DNA of 61,194 bases, taken from assembly GCA_903951425.1 (NCBI GenBank), contig CAJBBX010000043.1, forward strand, positions 1 through 61,194. Reading direction: 5' to 3'. Numbering within the stretch: position 1 is the stretch's first letter; every line of letters starts with the position of its first letter. Below, piece after piece: positions 33,467 to 41,593 of this stretch. Origin of the DNA: an uncultured Chthonomonas sp. (GTDB taxonomy: Bacteria; Armatimonadota; Chthonomonadetes; Chthonomonadales; CAJBBX01). A program made the translations under genes and the position numbers. The notes under the pieces were generated by a model, which saw only the letters and a list, made by a program, of their open reading frames with translations, was not told where the DNA came from and did no database searches.

Positions 33467-35893
33467 TCAGCGGACCTGCATCACCGTGAACGAGGTGGGC
33501 GGGAATGTGCGGCGGACCGCGCCGTCCCGCATCGCCTCCTCCGTGGTGACCGGCGCGACGGCATTGGGGTCGGACGCGCTGTTGGCCGCCTCCAGCGGCG
33601 CGGCGAGGGTTCGCACCATAGCGCGGCCCCGCCCGCGCAGACCCTGCACGCGCACGTCGCAGGTGATGGCCTCTCCGGTGCGGTTCAGCACGCGGATCGT
33701 CGTGCGCTTGCCGTCCTCGCTCCGTAGCGCGGTGGCCTCCAGCCCGACGGCGGTGACCTCGGCCTCCACCAAGAGGGGCTGGGTGGCCTGGGAGACCATC
33801 TGCGTCACCCAGCCGGGCGGCTGCAGCCAGACCGAGCGCAGGTTCAGGAAGAGCAGGCCCTGGTCCCAAGCGTTGTCGTTCTGGCCGTCGGGCTGCAGGC
33901 AATTGGCGCTGGTGACCGCGGGCAGGTCCAGCCGCTCGCATACGGCGATGGCCGCGGCATTGCTCAGCGCCCGGCGCTGGCGGTGGTTGCCCGAGTTGAA
34001 CTCGAAGACCGCCACGCGGTGGCGTGCGCCGTCGGCCAGGCGGCCCAGTGCGGCGATATAGCTGGGCAATGCCGCCAGGTCGCGTGAGTCGCCGGGGCCG
34101 TCCGTGCCGATGTGGACGTCGAACCAGACCTCGCGGTTGTGCCGTTTGGCCAGGTCCAGGATGGCCCGGTGACCCTCCATGTCGCGGATGCCCGACGCCG
34201 CGCCGGTGATGCGCGCCGGGTCGGTGATGGGGTCGCCGTAAGCGAAGTCGCCCACCACCAGGATGATGTCACGGTCCTTGGCCCAGATCGCCTCCGCAAG
34301 CCGCGCGAAGGTGGAGGCGTAGGCGGCGTCCACGCGCTCCTCGTTGCCCAGCTCCAGGTACTTCAATCCGAAGGGGCGCCCGTAGCCGTTCGCCACGCGC
34401 TTGCGCCCCCAAGGGCTGTCCGCCGGGCCGTTGGCATACTCGATAAAGTCGGCCATGTCCTGCGGCGTCTCGCCCATGTTGAAGGCGGGGATGCAGACGA
34501 ACCCCTGGGCGCGGCAGAGCGCCATGAAGTCGATGATGCCCCAGCCGTTGCTGGACCACGGGTACCACGTCCCCGCGCAGGGCGGACGCAACTCGCGCGG
34601 ACCGATCATCTTCTTCCACCGGTACTCGGGATGGTTGATCATGGAGCCGCCGTAGCGCAGCACGGTGATGCCCTGCCGCTTCAGGCCGTCGGCCACATCC
34701 CGCCGCACGGGGAGGCCCGGCAAACGGCCCCACGCGCCCGGATGGAGCGCTGCGTATCCCAGCGTCACCTCGCCGGGCGCGCGCAGCTCCAGCGTCAGGC
34801 GGGCGCCGTCAAGCGTGCGCGCGGGCGTCAGGCGGAAGGTCGTGCGCGGCTTGCCGGGAGTGACCCGGATGCGCGTCTCCGCGGTCGGGATGCCCCCCGA
34901 GCCTCCCTCCAGCGCCACCCAGAGGTCGGTCGGGCTCGTAACACGGGCCAGCAGCACTCCCTCGTAGGGCTTGCCGGCCTGCAGATGGAGGCCCCAGCGG
35001 TTCAGGCCCCGGTTCTCGATGCCCACCACGCCTTCGCCTGACTCGAAGCGTATCCTCTGGCTCTGGGCGCCCAGCATCGGCTCCCGGCGCACGATCTCGA
35101 AGCCGCCCAGCGCCGTGCCGCGCAGCACCGGCCTCCACATGCGGCTCACGGCATCCACCGGCGCGGGCTGCGCGAGAGGGAGCGCCTGTTCCCGGCCGGC
35201 CACCGTGACCTTCAGGTTGCGGTAGTGGGCCACTCGTTGCCATGGCCGCAGGGCCACGCTGCCCGCCGGTAGCGCGTCGGGGCCGTCGTCGTGCCGCGCC
35301 ACGTGGCGGCCGTCCACCCAGACATCGAACGCCGAGCCCTCCAGCCTCACCCGCACGCTGATCCACCGCCCCGCGGGCACGGGGCAGGGGACATCGCCGA
35401 AGTGGCGCCAGTCGTGCCTGTGGCGGCCCAGCGTCACCGCCTGCGCCTGGGCGTCCAGCGAGACCTCGTACCCGTCGAACTCATCCACGCCGCCGCCTGC
35501 GCCCGAAACGCGGAGGATCAGTCCCGCCTTGCCCGGCCCGCCCTCCGGCAGGAGCATCTCCACGGAAACCTCGCCGTCGCGGAAGGGCGCCGCGTCGCTC
35601 ACCAGCTTGGGGCCGTCAGGACCCGAGGCGCGCACCTCGCCGGCCTCCACGCGCCACTCGCCGCCGTAGGCCCGGAACCCGGCGATAGCCGCCTGTGGAG
35701 CGGGCTCCTGGAAGCTCTCGCCGTAGAGCATCTGGCTGTAGATACCGCCGTACACCTCGTGGTTCACGTCCTCCAGGCAGGCGCCCGTGAGGAGGCGCGA
35801 CACGCGGTGGACCACGCGATCCGGGTGGACGGTGACGCCCGGCCCTTCGGCCAGTGCGACAGACAGGACTGCCGGCAGCAGTAGCGCGCCCAT
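33467..35893 (-). CDS. secreted GH51-like alpha-L-arabinofuranosidase
   Basis: ATG 35893 after GAGGTC; 808 residues with a signal peptide ending VALAEG. A family-16-like concanavalin domain sits near residues 70-190 (GEVSVEMLLPEG, WISVRVRLEGSAFDVWVDGRHVA), inserted between the N-terminal strand and the rest. The barrel (about 420-700) has GITVLRYGGSMINHPEYRWK, acid/base Glu in YLELGNEER, and the likely nucleophile in VAVFEFNSGNHRQR. The C-terminal beta-sandwich is about 700-808. FEFN replaces the usual DEWN/GEWG context, so the enzyme belongs to a divergent branch. Expected role: removing arabinose side chains from arabinoxylan or arabinan. It overlaps the upstream Cys-rich gene's stop. Confidence 0.85.
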   Translation of the reverse strand: MGALLLPAVLSVALAEGPGVTVHPDRVVHRVSRLLTGACLEDVNHEVYGGIYSQMLYGESFQEPAPQAAIAGFRAYGGEWRVEAGEVRASGPDGPKLVSDAAPFRDGEVSVEMLLPEGGPGKAGLILRVSGAGGGVDEFDGYEVSLDAQAQAVTLGRHRHDWRHFGDVPCPVPAGRWISVRVRLEGSAFDVWVDGRHVARHDDGPDALPAGSVALRPWQRVAHYRNLKVTVAGREQALPLAQPAPVDAVSRMWRPVLRGTALGGFEIVRREPMLGAQSQRIRFESGEGVVGIENRGLNRWGLHLQAGKPYEGVLLARVTSPTDLWVALEGGSGGIPTAETRIRVTPGKPRTTFRLTPARTLDGARLTLELRAPGEVTLGYAALHPGAWGRLPGLPVRRDVADGLKRQGITVLRYGGSMINHPEYRWKKMIGPRELRPPCAGTWYPWSSNGWGIIDFMALCRAQGFVCIPAFNMGETPQDMADFIEYANGPADSPWGRKRVANGYGRPFGLKYLELGNEERVDAAYASTFARLAEAIWAKDRDIILVVGDFAYGDPITDPARITGAASGIRDMEGHRAILDLAKRHNREVWFDVHIGTDGPGDSRDLAALPSYIAALGRLADGARHRVAVFEFNSGNHRQRRALSNAAAIAVCERLDLPAVTSANCLQPDGQNDNAWDQGLLFLNLRSVWLQPPGWVTQMVSQATQPLLVEAEVTAVGLEATALRSEDGKRTTIRVLNRTGEAITCDVRVQGLRGRGRAMVRTLAAPLEAANSASDPNAVAPVTTEEAMRDGAVRRTFPPTSFTVMQVR

Positions 35894-35901
35894 CGCCGAC
35901 C

Positions 35902-36483
35902 TCAATCCAGGATCTCGAAGTCGAATGAGCAGGGCGACTTGCCGCCGCTGCTCAGCGCCGAGGAGCGCACCCAGCCCCGCAGGTGCCGCCCCAGCGCGAA
36001 CTGCAGGTGGCGCTTTACGTGGCCCTGGCAGCATTGGCAGTAGGTGGCCGACATGGAGGCGCCGGGCGCTCGGATGCAGGAGCATCGGTACTCCTCCCAC
36101 TCGCTGGGCTGGAACTCCACGCGGATGCGTCCGTCCGGCTGCATGGCCACCGAATGGCCGAAGACGAGCGGCTCGGCGTCGGCCGCCGCCACGCGCTCCT
36201 CCAGCGTGCCTCCGGCCTGGCCGATGGCCTTGCTCAGACGGAGCCGTTTGCCGCCCAGGCAGCAGGCGCACCGCTCGCGCACCGCCACGCGCCGGTCCGC
36301 CTCGATCAGCGAGTCCATCCGGTCCATGGCCGTGGCGAACCAGGCGGCCATGGCGTCCGGAGCCGTGTGTGCGGTAAGGGCCTCGCCGCCGTCGAGTATC
36401 TGCTCCGACACGTCGGGCGCCACGCCCTCGCGCTTCAGCGCGGCTGCCAGCCTCTTGATGCGTCCGTCACGGTACTCGGCCAT
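35902..36483 (-). CDS. Cys-rich protein, DUF6144-like
   Basis: ATG 36483 follows GGAGG with seven bases spacing; 193 residues. It carries several Cys clusters: RCACCLGGKRLRL, RCSCIRAPG and YCQCCQGHVKRHLQFALGRHL, with conserved His near the last. The remainder is helical. The pattern resembles DUF6144-type proteins I know only as uncharacterised. The clusters could bind zinc or an iron-sulfur centre. Its stop lies nine bases before the GH51 start, and it is divergent from the J-domain-like gene. Confidence 0.6.
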   Translation of the reverse strand: MAEYRDGRIKRLAAALKREGVAPDVSEQILDGGEALTAHTAPDAMAAWFATAMDRMDSLIEADRRVAVRERCACCLGGKRLRLSKAIGQAGGTLEERVAAADAEPLVFGHSVAMQPDGRIRVEFQPSEWEEYRCSCIRAPGASMSATYCQCCQGHVKRHLQFALGRHLRGWVRSSALSSGGKSPCSFDFEILD

Positions 36484-36685
36484 GGTGCGCCTCCTTGCCC
36501 CGGTTGCGCCCGATTTCGACGCGGCGCGGCGGGAGTCCTGCCGGGAGGGGCGGCGACCCCGTCTGCCGATTTTGCAGTCTCGTTTCCGCATTTGGCCCGG
36601 CGCCGACAGTGTACTGATGTCAGTGCCTCGGCTACAGGCTCGGGCGGCATCGGAAACGATGGCTTGGACGAAGGAGCGGGGACCC

Positions 36686-37528
36686 ATGGGATCAGCAAAC
36701 GGTGACGACGGACCCGGCCCGGACGTGGTGCGGCATCCCGACTCAGTGCGTCTGGCGGAAGCCTGCGAGCTGCTGCACGCGGAACTGGTCTCGCTGTTGG
36801 TCGAGCGCGAGCATCTGGTTCATGTGGTGCGCCACAGCCTGGAGGCGCTCTATCTGGCTGACTTCGGCCCGCTCAAGCATGAGCTGCTGACGCTGCAGGT
36901 GACCAACCGGCGCATGGTGCGCAGGCTCGAGCTCATGCAGTCCGCCCTGAACCGGGGCGCCTTGCCCGGCCTCGTGGAGGTCGACAGGGTCCTCGATGCG
37001 GAGTTCATTGAGTGGGAGGTGCGGCTCCACCGGGAGCGGGCGAAGATCGACACGGCGCTCGAGATGCTGTCGCAGACGGTCACCCCGGATGAGGAGCGCG
37101 CCTTGCGGAGCCTGTTCCGTACCCTTGCGCTGAAGCTGCACGCCGACGTGAACCCCAACCAGACCCCCGAGGCGGCCCAGCTATGGCTGGCCATCCAGGA
37201 CGCCTATGGGTCCGGTGACCTGGGCCGAATGAAGGCGCTGGCGCTACTGGCCGAGGGGCATGGGCTCCCGCCGCCGGCGCTGGACAGCTTGGAGGCCCCG
37301 CGGGTGCGCCGAGCGGAACTGCAGTCGCAGGTCGGCGGCGTGGTGGCGAGGCTGGCAGAGATCAGGGCCACATGGCCGTTCACCCTGATCGCGTGCATCG
37401 AGGACGAGACGTGGGTCGAGGAGCAGCGCGCCGTGATCCGTGCGTCGATCGACGCGGAAAAGGAGCGCCGAGTAGACCTGATGCTGGCGCTGGCCGGCAT
37501 CGAGAGCGAGGCCATCAGTGGGCGCTGA
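36686..37528 (+). CDS. helical protein with degenerate J-domain (HAD instead of HPD)
   Basis: ATG 36686 after AAGGAG (36671-36676); 280 residues. Mostly helical and charged with a likely coiled-coil region (about 20-140). At about 148-190 it has FRTLALKLHADVNPNQTPEAAQLWLAIQDAYGSGDLGRMKAL, which follows the J-domain pattern of KLHPDKNP plus an AYxxGDLxRL helix. The HPD tripeptide that activates DnaK is changed to HAD, so activation of Hsp70 is doubtful. The last 11 bases overlap the HIRAN gene, so the pair is translated together. Confidence 0.65.
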   Translation: MGSANGDDGPGPDVVRHPDSVRLAEACELLHAELVSLLVEREHLVHVVRHSLEALYLADFGPLKHELLTLQVTNRRMVRRLELMQSALNRGALPGLVEVDRVLDAEFIEWEVRLHRERAKIDTALEMLSQTVTPDEERALRSLFRTLALKLHADVNPNQTPEAAQLWLAIQDAYGSGDLGRMKALALLAEGHGLPPPALDSLEAPRVRRAELQSQVGGVVARLAEIRATWPFTLIACIEDETWVEEQRAVIRASIDAEKERRVDLMLALAGIESEAISGR

Positions 37529-37916
37529 CCTGACGATCGTCGGCGGCGGGCATGTGGGCCTGGTGGTCGGACCGGACCGCGAGGGCGGGCTGGCCCTGCC
37601 CTACGGCCGGCGGGTGAAGCTGCTGCGGTGCCATGTGGCTGGTACCGGCTATGCCGACCTCGAGGATGAGGAGCCGAGGTTGCAGGTCGGCGAGTGCCTG
37701 GTCCTGCTGCGCGAACCGGCGAACAGGCATGACCCCATGGCCATCCGAGTGCTCAGCTCCCGGCGCAGGAAGCTCGGGTACGTGCCCGCCGACAGCAACG
37801 AGGTGCTCGCCCGCCTGATGGACGCGGGCAAGCGCCTGACGGCCGCCCTCGTGAGCAAGGAATGGGACGGCGGGTGGCTGCACCTGGAGATGGAGATCGC
37901 CCTCGAGGAGATCTGA
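37518..37916 (+). CDS. stand-alone HIRAN-domain protein
   Basis: 132 residues starting at ATG 37518 inside the previous gene. The HIRAN pattern is clear: VAGTGYADLEDEEPRLQVGECLVLLREPANRHDPMAIRVLSSRRRKLGYVPADSNEVLARLMDAGKRLTAALVSKEW. In eukaryotes this domain binds the 3' end of single-stranded DNA at stalled forks (HLTF). Bacterial stand-alone versions are little studied. No SNF2 helicase is attached or adjacent; the only partner visible is the degenerate J-domain protein. Confidence 0.85.
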   Translation: MGADLTIVGGGHVGLVVGPDREGGLALPYGRRVKLLRCHVAGTGYADLEDEEPRLQVGECLVLLREPANRHDPMAIRVLSSRRRKLGYVPADSNEVLARLMDAGKRLTAALVSKEWDGGWLHLEMEIALEEI

Positions 37917-37973
37917 GGCGGGACGGGCGGGCTGCCGGCGCATCCGGGGCGAGGGTGCAGTGGAACCGCACTG

Positions 37974-38000
37974 GAGGTCGTTCGCGCTACTCAGGATGAC
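37974..38000 (-). repeat. possible decayed copy of the hairpin repeat
   Basis: Read on the minus strand it starts GTCATCCTGA and has an inner GCGCG-like segment and GAA, but the closing arm does not pair with ATCC. It resembles the units at 21845 and 60688 in only the first half, so it could be a broken copy or chance. The rest of the 37917-38150 gap holds only the SOD hairpin. Confidence 0.3.
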
Positions 38001-38088
38001 GGGCTGGTGGCGGGTATTGCTGGGTATTCGGTGGGGTTGCAGGGGCGAGCGCTCGGTGACCGCAGAGGCCGAGGCCGCCTGATGCACA

Positions 38089-38120
38089 GAGGGGCCGGGA
38101 CTGCGTTGTCCCGACCCCTC
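38089..38120 (-). terminator. hairpin downstream of sodA
   Basis: GAGGGGCCGGGAC (38089-38101) and GTCCCGACCCCTC (38108-38120) form a 13-bp stem (one C/A-type mismatch that becomes G-U on the minus strand) with a six-base loop, 31 bases past the SOD stop. Terminator-like; no clear T-run. Confidence 0.55.
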
Positions 38121-38150
38121 GATGTGATGCGTTTGGCCCAGCGCCGGACG

Positions 38151-38765
38151 CTACTTCGCGGCGGCGAAGCGCTTGGCGACCTCGTCCCAGTTCACCACGT
38201 TCCACCAAGCCGTCAGGTAGTCGGGGCGGCGGTTCTGGTACTTGAGGTAGTAGGCGTGCTCCCAGACGTCGATGGTCAGGATCGGCGCCAGGCCGTCCGT
38301 GATGGGCGAGTCCTGGTTCGCGGTGCTGAGGATGGCCAGGTTCTTCTTGTCGTCCAGCACAACCCAGGCCCAGCCGCTGCCGAAGCGCGTGGCGCCGCTG
38401 GCGTTGACCTGCTTGGACATCTCGGCGATGCTGCCGAAGGAGCCGTTGATGGCCTCCAGCAACTCGCCGGTGGGGGCCGTCGGGCCGCCGGGCTTCATCA
38501 AATCCCAGAAGAGGGTGTGGTTGCAGTGGCCGCCGCCGTTGTTGCGAACCTTGGTGCGGATCGCCTCGGGCACCTGCCCCAGCCCCTTCAGCAACTCCTC
38601 GATGCTCTTGGCCTGGAGGTCCGGATGGTCCTTAAGGGCGTCGTTCAGGTTGTTGACGTAGGCCGCGTGATGCTTGTCGTGGTGGATCTCCATCGTCTTG
38701 GCATCGATGTGCGGCTCAAGCGCGTCGAAAGCGTAGGGTAGCGCGGGTAGCGTGAAGGTGGCCAT
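38151..38765 (-). CDS. superoxide dismutase, Mn/Fe family
   Basis: ATG 38765 with GAGGAG seven bases upstream; 204 residues. It dismutates superoxide in the cytoplasm. Metal ligands: H28 in [13 protein letters not shown], the second His of [13 protein letters not shown], and Asp and His of [11 protein letters not shown]; all present. [11 protein letters not shown] and TANQDSP (Gln following Asn) are the usual Mn-type marks, so Mn or cambialistic use is likely. Divergent from fmdB-Nramp-UspA, 232 bases apart. A hairpin terminator-like element lies downstream. Confidence 0.93.
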   Translation of the reverse strand: MATFTLPALPYAFDALEPHIDAKTMEIHHDKHHAAYVNNLNDALKDHPDLQAKSIEELLKGLGQVPEAIRTKVRNNGGGHCNHTLFWDLMKPGGPTAPTGELLEAINGSFGSIAEMSKQVNASGATRFGSGWAWVVLDDKKNLAILSTANQDSPITDGLAPILTIDVWEHAYYLKYQNRRPDYLTAWWNVVNWDEVAKRFAAAK

Positions 38766-38880
38766 TTCATGTCTCCTCATAGTTCTCGTGCGAAGGTCTT
38801 CATGCCCGCGGCGCTCGTGACCTGCGCCGTCGGGCGGCTACAAGTTCATACGCATGGAGGCGACCGCCGTTTCCCGTTCG

Positions 38881-38939
38881 CCGCACGGTTTTTTAGCATG
38901 GCTACATACTTGCTCCGTGCGGAGCCGAGGCGGCCTCGG
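38881..38939. promoter_or_regulatory. cluster of inverted repeats in the sodA/fmdB divergent region
   Basis: CCGCACGG (38881-38888) and CCGTGCGG (38915-38922) are 8-bp inverted repeats flanking a T-rich 26-base stretch containing TAGCATGGCTA. Two tight palindromes follow: GCTCCG-TG-CGGAGC (38912-38925) and CCGAGGC-G-GCCTCGG (38925-38939). The position between two stress genes suits an operator or leader structure. I cannot name a regulator. Confidence 0.4.
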
Positions 38940-38997
38940 GTGTCAGGGGTAGAATGTTGCACACGATGCCCCTGTCGGGCTGCAAGGAGTTCCGGCC

Positions 38998-39360
38998 ATG
39001 CCGATCTTTGAGTACGACTGCAAGCAGTGCGGCCGCAGGTACAGTGCGCTGGTGGGTGTGCTCGCTAATCCGAAGCCCGCCGCGTGCCCGCGATGCGGCA
39101 GCCAGGACGCCGAGAAGCGCGTCTCCCGCTTTGCGCGGCTCCGTTCCGAGGATGAGACCATGGAGAGCCTCTGCGACGAAGCCTCCTACGGCGACCTGGA
39201 GAACGACCCCAAGGCCATCAAGAAGTGGGTCAAGGACATGAGCGCCGCCATGGATGAGGATATGGGCGGCGATCTGGAGCAGGCCTTCGAAGAGGAGATG
39301 GAGAAGGGCGATGATGCCGGGGCGGATGGCGGCGGGGGCGGCTCCGAGCCGGAGCTATAG
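38998..39360 (+). CDS. FmdB-family zinc-ribbon protein
   Basis: 120 residues, ATG 38998 following AAGGAG. Starts MPIFEYDCKQCGRRYSALVG, with the second CxxC in CPRCGSQDAEKRVS, the FmdB (CxxC_CxxC_SSSS) zinc ribbon. The rest is acidic and helical, ending in Gly/Glu-rich sequence, longer than the minimal 80-residue members. Function unknown; FmdB proteins are often linked to formamidase regulation. It lies three bases upstream of the Nramp gene and probably shares its transcript. Confidence 0.85.
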   Translation: MPIFEYDCKQCGRRYSALVGVLANPKPAACPRCGSQDAEKRVSRFARLRSEDETMESLCDEASYGDLENDPKAIKKWVKDMSAAMDEDMGGDLEQAFEEEMEKGDDAGADGGGGGSEPEL

Positions 39361-39363
39361 CCC

Positions 39364-40665
39364 ATGAGCCAGGGCGCGCCCGAGGGCCGGATGTCCAACG
39401 CCGGAGTGCAGAAGGCCGCCGAGGGCGTACTTGCCGGCGACGAGAAGAGGGGCTGCGCCGGTCGCCTCCTGCCGTTCCTGGGTCCTGCCTTCGTGGCTTC
39501 GGTGGCCTACGTCGACCCGGGCAACTTCGCTACCAACATCCAGGCCGGCGCCCGCTTCGGCTATATGCTGATATGGGTCATCGTGGCCAGCAATCTTATG
39601 GCCATGCTGGTCCAGACCCTGTCGGCCAAGCTGGGCATCGCCACCGGCTCCAACCTGGCGGAGGTATGCCGCGACCGGTTGCCGCGCTGGATGGTCTGGA
39701 TGATGTGGGTGCTGGCCGAGCTGGTCGCCATGGCCACCGACCTGGCCGAGTTTCTTGGCGCGGCCGTGGGTCTGCAACTGCTCTTCCACATCCCCCTGCT
39801 ATGGGGCGGCATCATCACGGCGTTTGCCACGTTCGTCATCCTCGGCCTCGAGCATCGGGGCTTCCGGCCGCTGGAGGCCGTCATCGCGGTCATGGTGGGC
39901 GTCATCGCCCTCTGTTACGTGGCCGAGACGCTGCTGGGCCGACCGGACTGGGGCGCCATCGGCCGTGCGACCGTGATGCCGCGCTTCGATGGCCCCGAGA
40001 GTGTCGTGCTGGCCTCAGGCATCCTGGGCGCCACGGTGATGCCCCACGTTATCTTCCTTCACTCGGCGCTGACCCAGGGCCGTATCGTCACGCGCCACCC
40101 GGACCTGCTCAAGCGGCTGGTGCGCTTCGAGATCGCGGATATAGTCATGGCCATGGGGCTGGCGGGGTTCGTCAACGCGGCCATGTTGATCATGGCGGCA
40201 TCCACCTTCCACGCCCAGGGCCTCAGCGGCGTCGCCACCATCGAGGAGGCGCACCGCACCCTGACCCCGTTGCTGGGGCCGCTCTCCAGCGCCTTCTTCG
40301 GCGTCTCGCTGCTGGCCGCGGGGCTCTCCTCCTCGGCCGTGGGCACTATGGCGGGCCAGGTCATCATGCAGGGGTTCCTTAAGCACAAGGTCCCGCTGTG
40401 GATCCGGCGCGGCGTCACCATGGCACCCTCCATCGCGGTGATGGCAATGGGTTTGGACCCGACCCAGGTGCTCATCGCGAGCCAGGTGGTGCTGAGCTTC
40501 GGCGTCCCCTTCGCGTTGGCCCCGCTGGTGCTGTTTACGTCGAACCGCTCACTCATGGGCGTCTTGGTGAACGGCAAGGCCACCACTGTTGCGGCCTGGG
40601 CCGTGACCGCGGTGATCGTATCGCTTAACCTTTACATCATCTATAAGGTCGTTACCGGAGGATAG
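39364..40665 (+). CDS. Nramp-family Mn2+/Fe2+ transporter
   Basis: 433 residues. About eleven hydrophobic helices with a cytoplasmic N-terminus. Metal-binding marks of the family: AYVDPGNFATN in TM1 (Asp and Asn ligands) and ILGATVMPHVIFLHSAL in TM6 (Met-Pro-His). Proton-coupled import of manganese or iron across the inner membrane. Lies between fmdB and a UspA gene, and opposite sodA, which suits a manganese supply for the Mn-type SOD. Symbol mntH is plausible but I have no proof of substrate. Confidence 0.92.
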   Translation: MSQGAPEGRMSNAGVQKAAEGVLAGDEKRGCAGRLLPFLGPAFVASVAYVDPGNFATNIQAGARFGYMLIWVIVASNLMAMLVQTLSAKLGIATGSNLAEVCRDRLPRWMVWMMWVLAELVAMATDLAEFLGAAVGLQLLFHIPLLWGGIITAFATFVILGLEHRGFRPLEAVIAVMVGVIALCYVAETLLGRPDWGAIGRATVMPRFDGPESVVLASGILGATVMPHVIFLHSALTQGRIVTRHPDLLKRLVRFEIADIVMAMGLAGFVNAAMLIMAASTFHAQGLSGVATIEEAHRTLTPLLGPLSSAFFGVSLLAAGLSSSAVGTMAGQVIMQGFLKHKVPLWIRRGVTMAPSIAVMAMGLDPTQVLIASQVVLSFGVPFALAPLVLFTSNRSLMGVLVNGKATTVAAWAVTAVIVSLNLYIIYKVVTGG

Positions 40666-40667
40666 CC

Positions 40668-41588
40668 ATGCCCGGGCGAGACGCCTGCATCGTTCGCAGA
40701 ATCCTGGCGCCGTTGGACGGGTCGCGGCTGGCCGAGGCCGTGCTCCCGTCGCTTATCGCGCTGGCGACGCGGTTCGGCGCCGAGGTGGCCCTGCTGCATG
40801 TGCTAGAGGAGAGACCGCCCGCCACCATCCACGGCGAGGCGCACCTCGCCGACCTGCAGGCCGCCGAGGGGTACCTGCAGCGGGCGGCTTCCAGGCTGGC
40901 CGATGCCGGCGTCAGTGTTGAACTACACGCGCACGAGACCCGCGAAGGTAGCGTTGCGGGCAGCATCGTCCAGCACGCCGTCGAGATGGCTCCCGATCTG
41001 GTGGTCCTCTGCGCTCATGGTAGTGGTGGCCTTCGCGACCTGTTCATCGGCCGCATCGCGCAGCAGGTACTCCAGCGCGGCGCCTGGCCGATTCTCATGC
41101 TTCAGCCCGCGGCGGACGGCTCGCCCGTGCCCTTCGAGCTTTCGGACATCCTCGCGCCCGTGGACGGCGAGCACGACCAGAGCGGTGCGTTGCGGCTGGC
41201 ATCAGCGCTGGCGTGCGCGTTCGGGGCGACCCTCCATCTAGCCCTGGCCGTGCCCACGCCGGAGACGCTCGCGGACGCTCGCCGCCGCACCGGGATCACC
41301 CTTCCGCGAACCATGCGTGCCATCCTCGACCTCGCCGAGGAGGGCGCCGCCCGCGACCTGGCAGCCATGGCCGCGCCCTGCGCCCAGCGCGGCGCCACCG
41401 TCCGAACGACCGTCCTGCGGGGCGAAACCGTGGCCTCCCTGACGGGGTACGCCGACCAGATCGAGGCGGGGCTGGTGGTCCTGGCCACCCACGGCAGCAC
41501 CGGCATCGAGGCCATCGTGGAGGCCAGCGTGGCCCCGCGCATGGCCGCCAGGCTGGGGAGGCCCATCCTGTTCGTCAAGGAGGCCTGA
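40668..41588 (+). CDS. double universal stress protein (UspA x2)
   Basis: 306 residues with two UspA modules (about 8-150 and 155-305). First: VRRILAPLDGSRLAEAVLPSLIALA, ending VVLCAHGSGGLRDLFIGRIAQQVLQRGAWPILM. Second: DILAPVDGEHDQSGALRLASALA, ending LVVLATHGSTGIEAIVEASVAPRMAARLGRPILFV. The GxxG...S/T-P-type ATP-loop is present in both in relaxed form. It follows the Nramp gene by two bases, and the next gene begins five bases after it, so a long transcript may run on. Confidence 0.9.
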   Translation: MPGRDACIVRRILAPLDGSRLAEAVLPSLIALATRFGAEVALLHVLEERPPATIHGEAHLADLQAAEGYLQRAASRLADAGVSVELHAHETREGSVAGSIVQHAVEMAPDLVVLCAHGSGGLRDLFIGRIAQQVLQRGAWPILMLQPAADGSPVPFELSDILAPVDGEHDQSGALRLASALACAFGATLHLALAVPTPETLADARRRTGITLPRTMRAILDLAEEGAARDLAAMAAPCAQRGATVRTTVLRGETVASLTGYADQIEAGLVVLATHGSTGIEAIVEASVAPRMAARLGRPILFVKEA

Positions 41589-41593
41589 CGCCC

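Noticed and set aside
38766-38997. tRNA or small RNA gene between sodA and fmdB
   Set aside because: No cloverleaf or T-loop pattern; the palindromes explain the visible structure.
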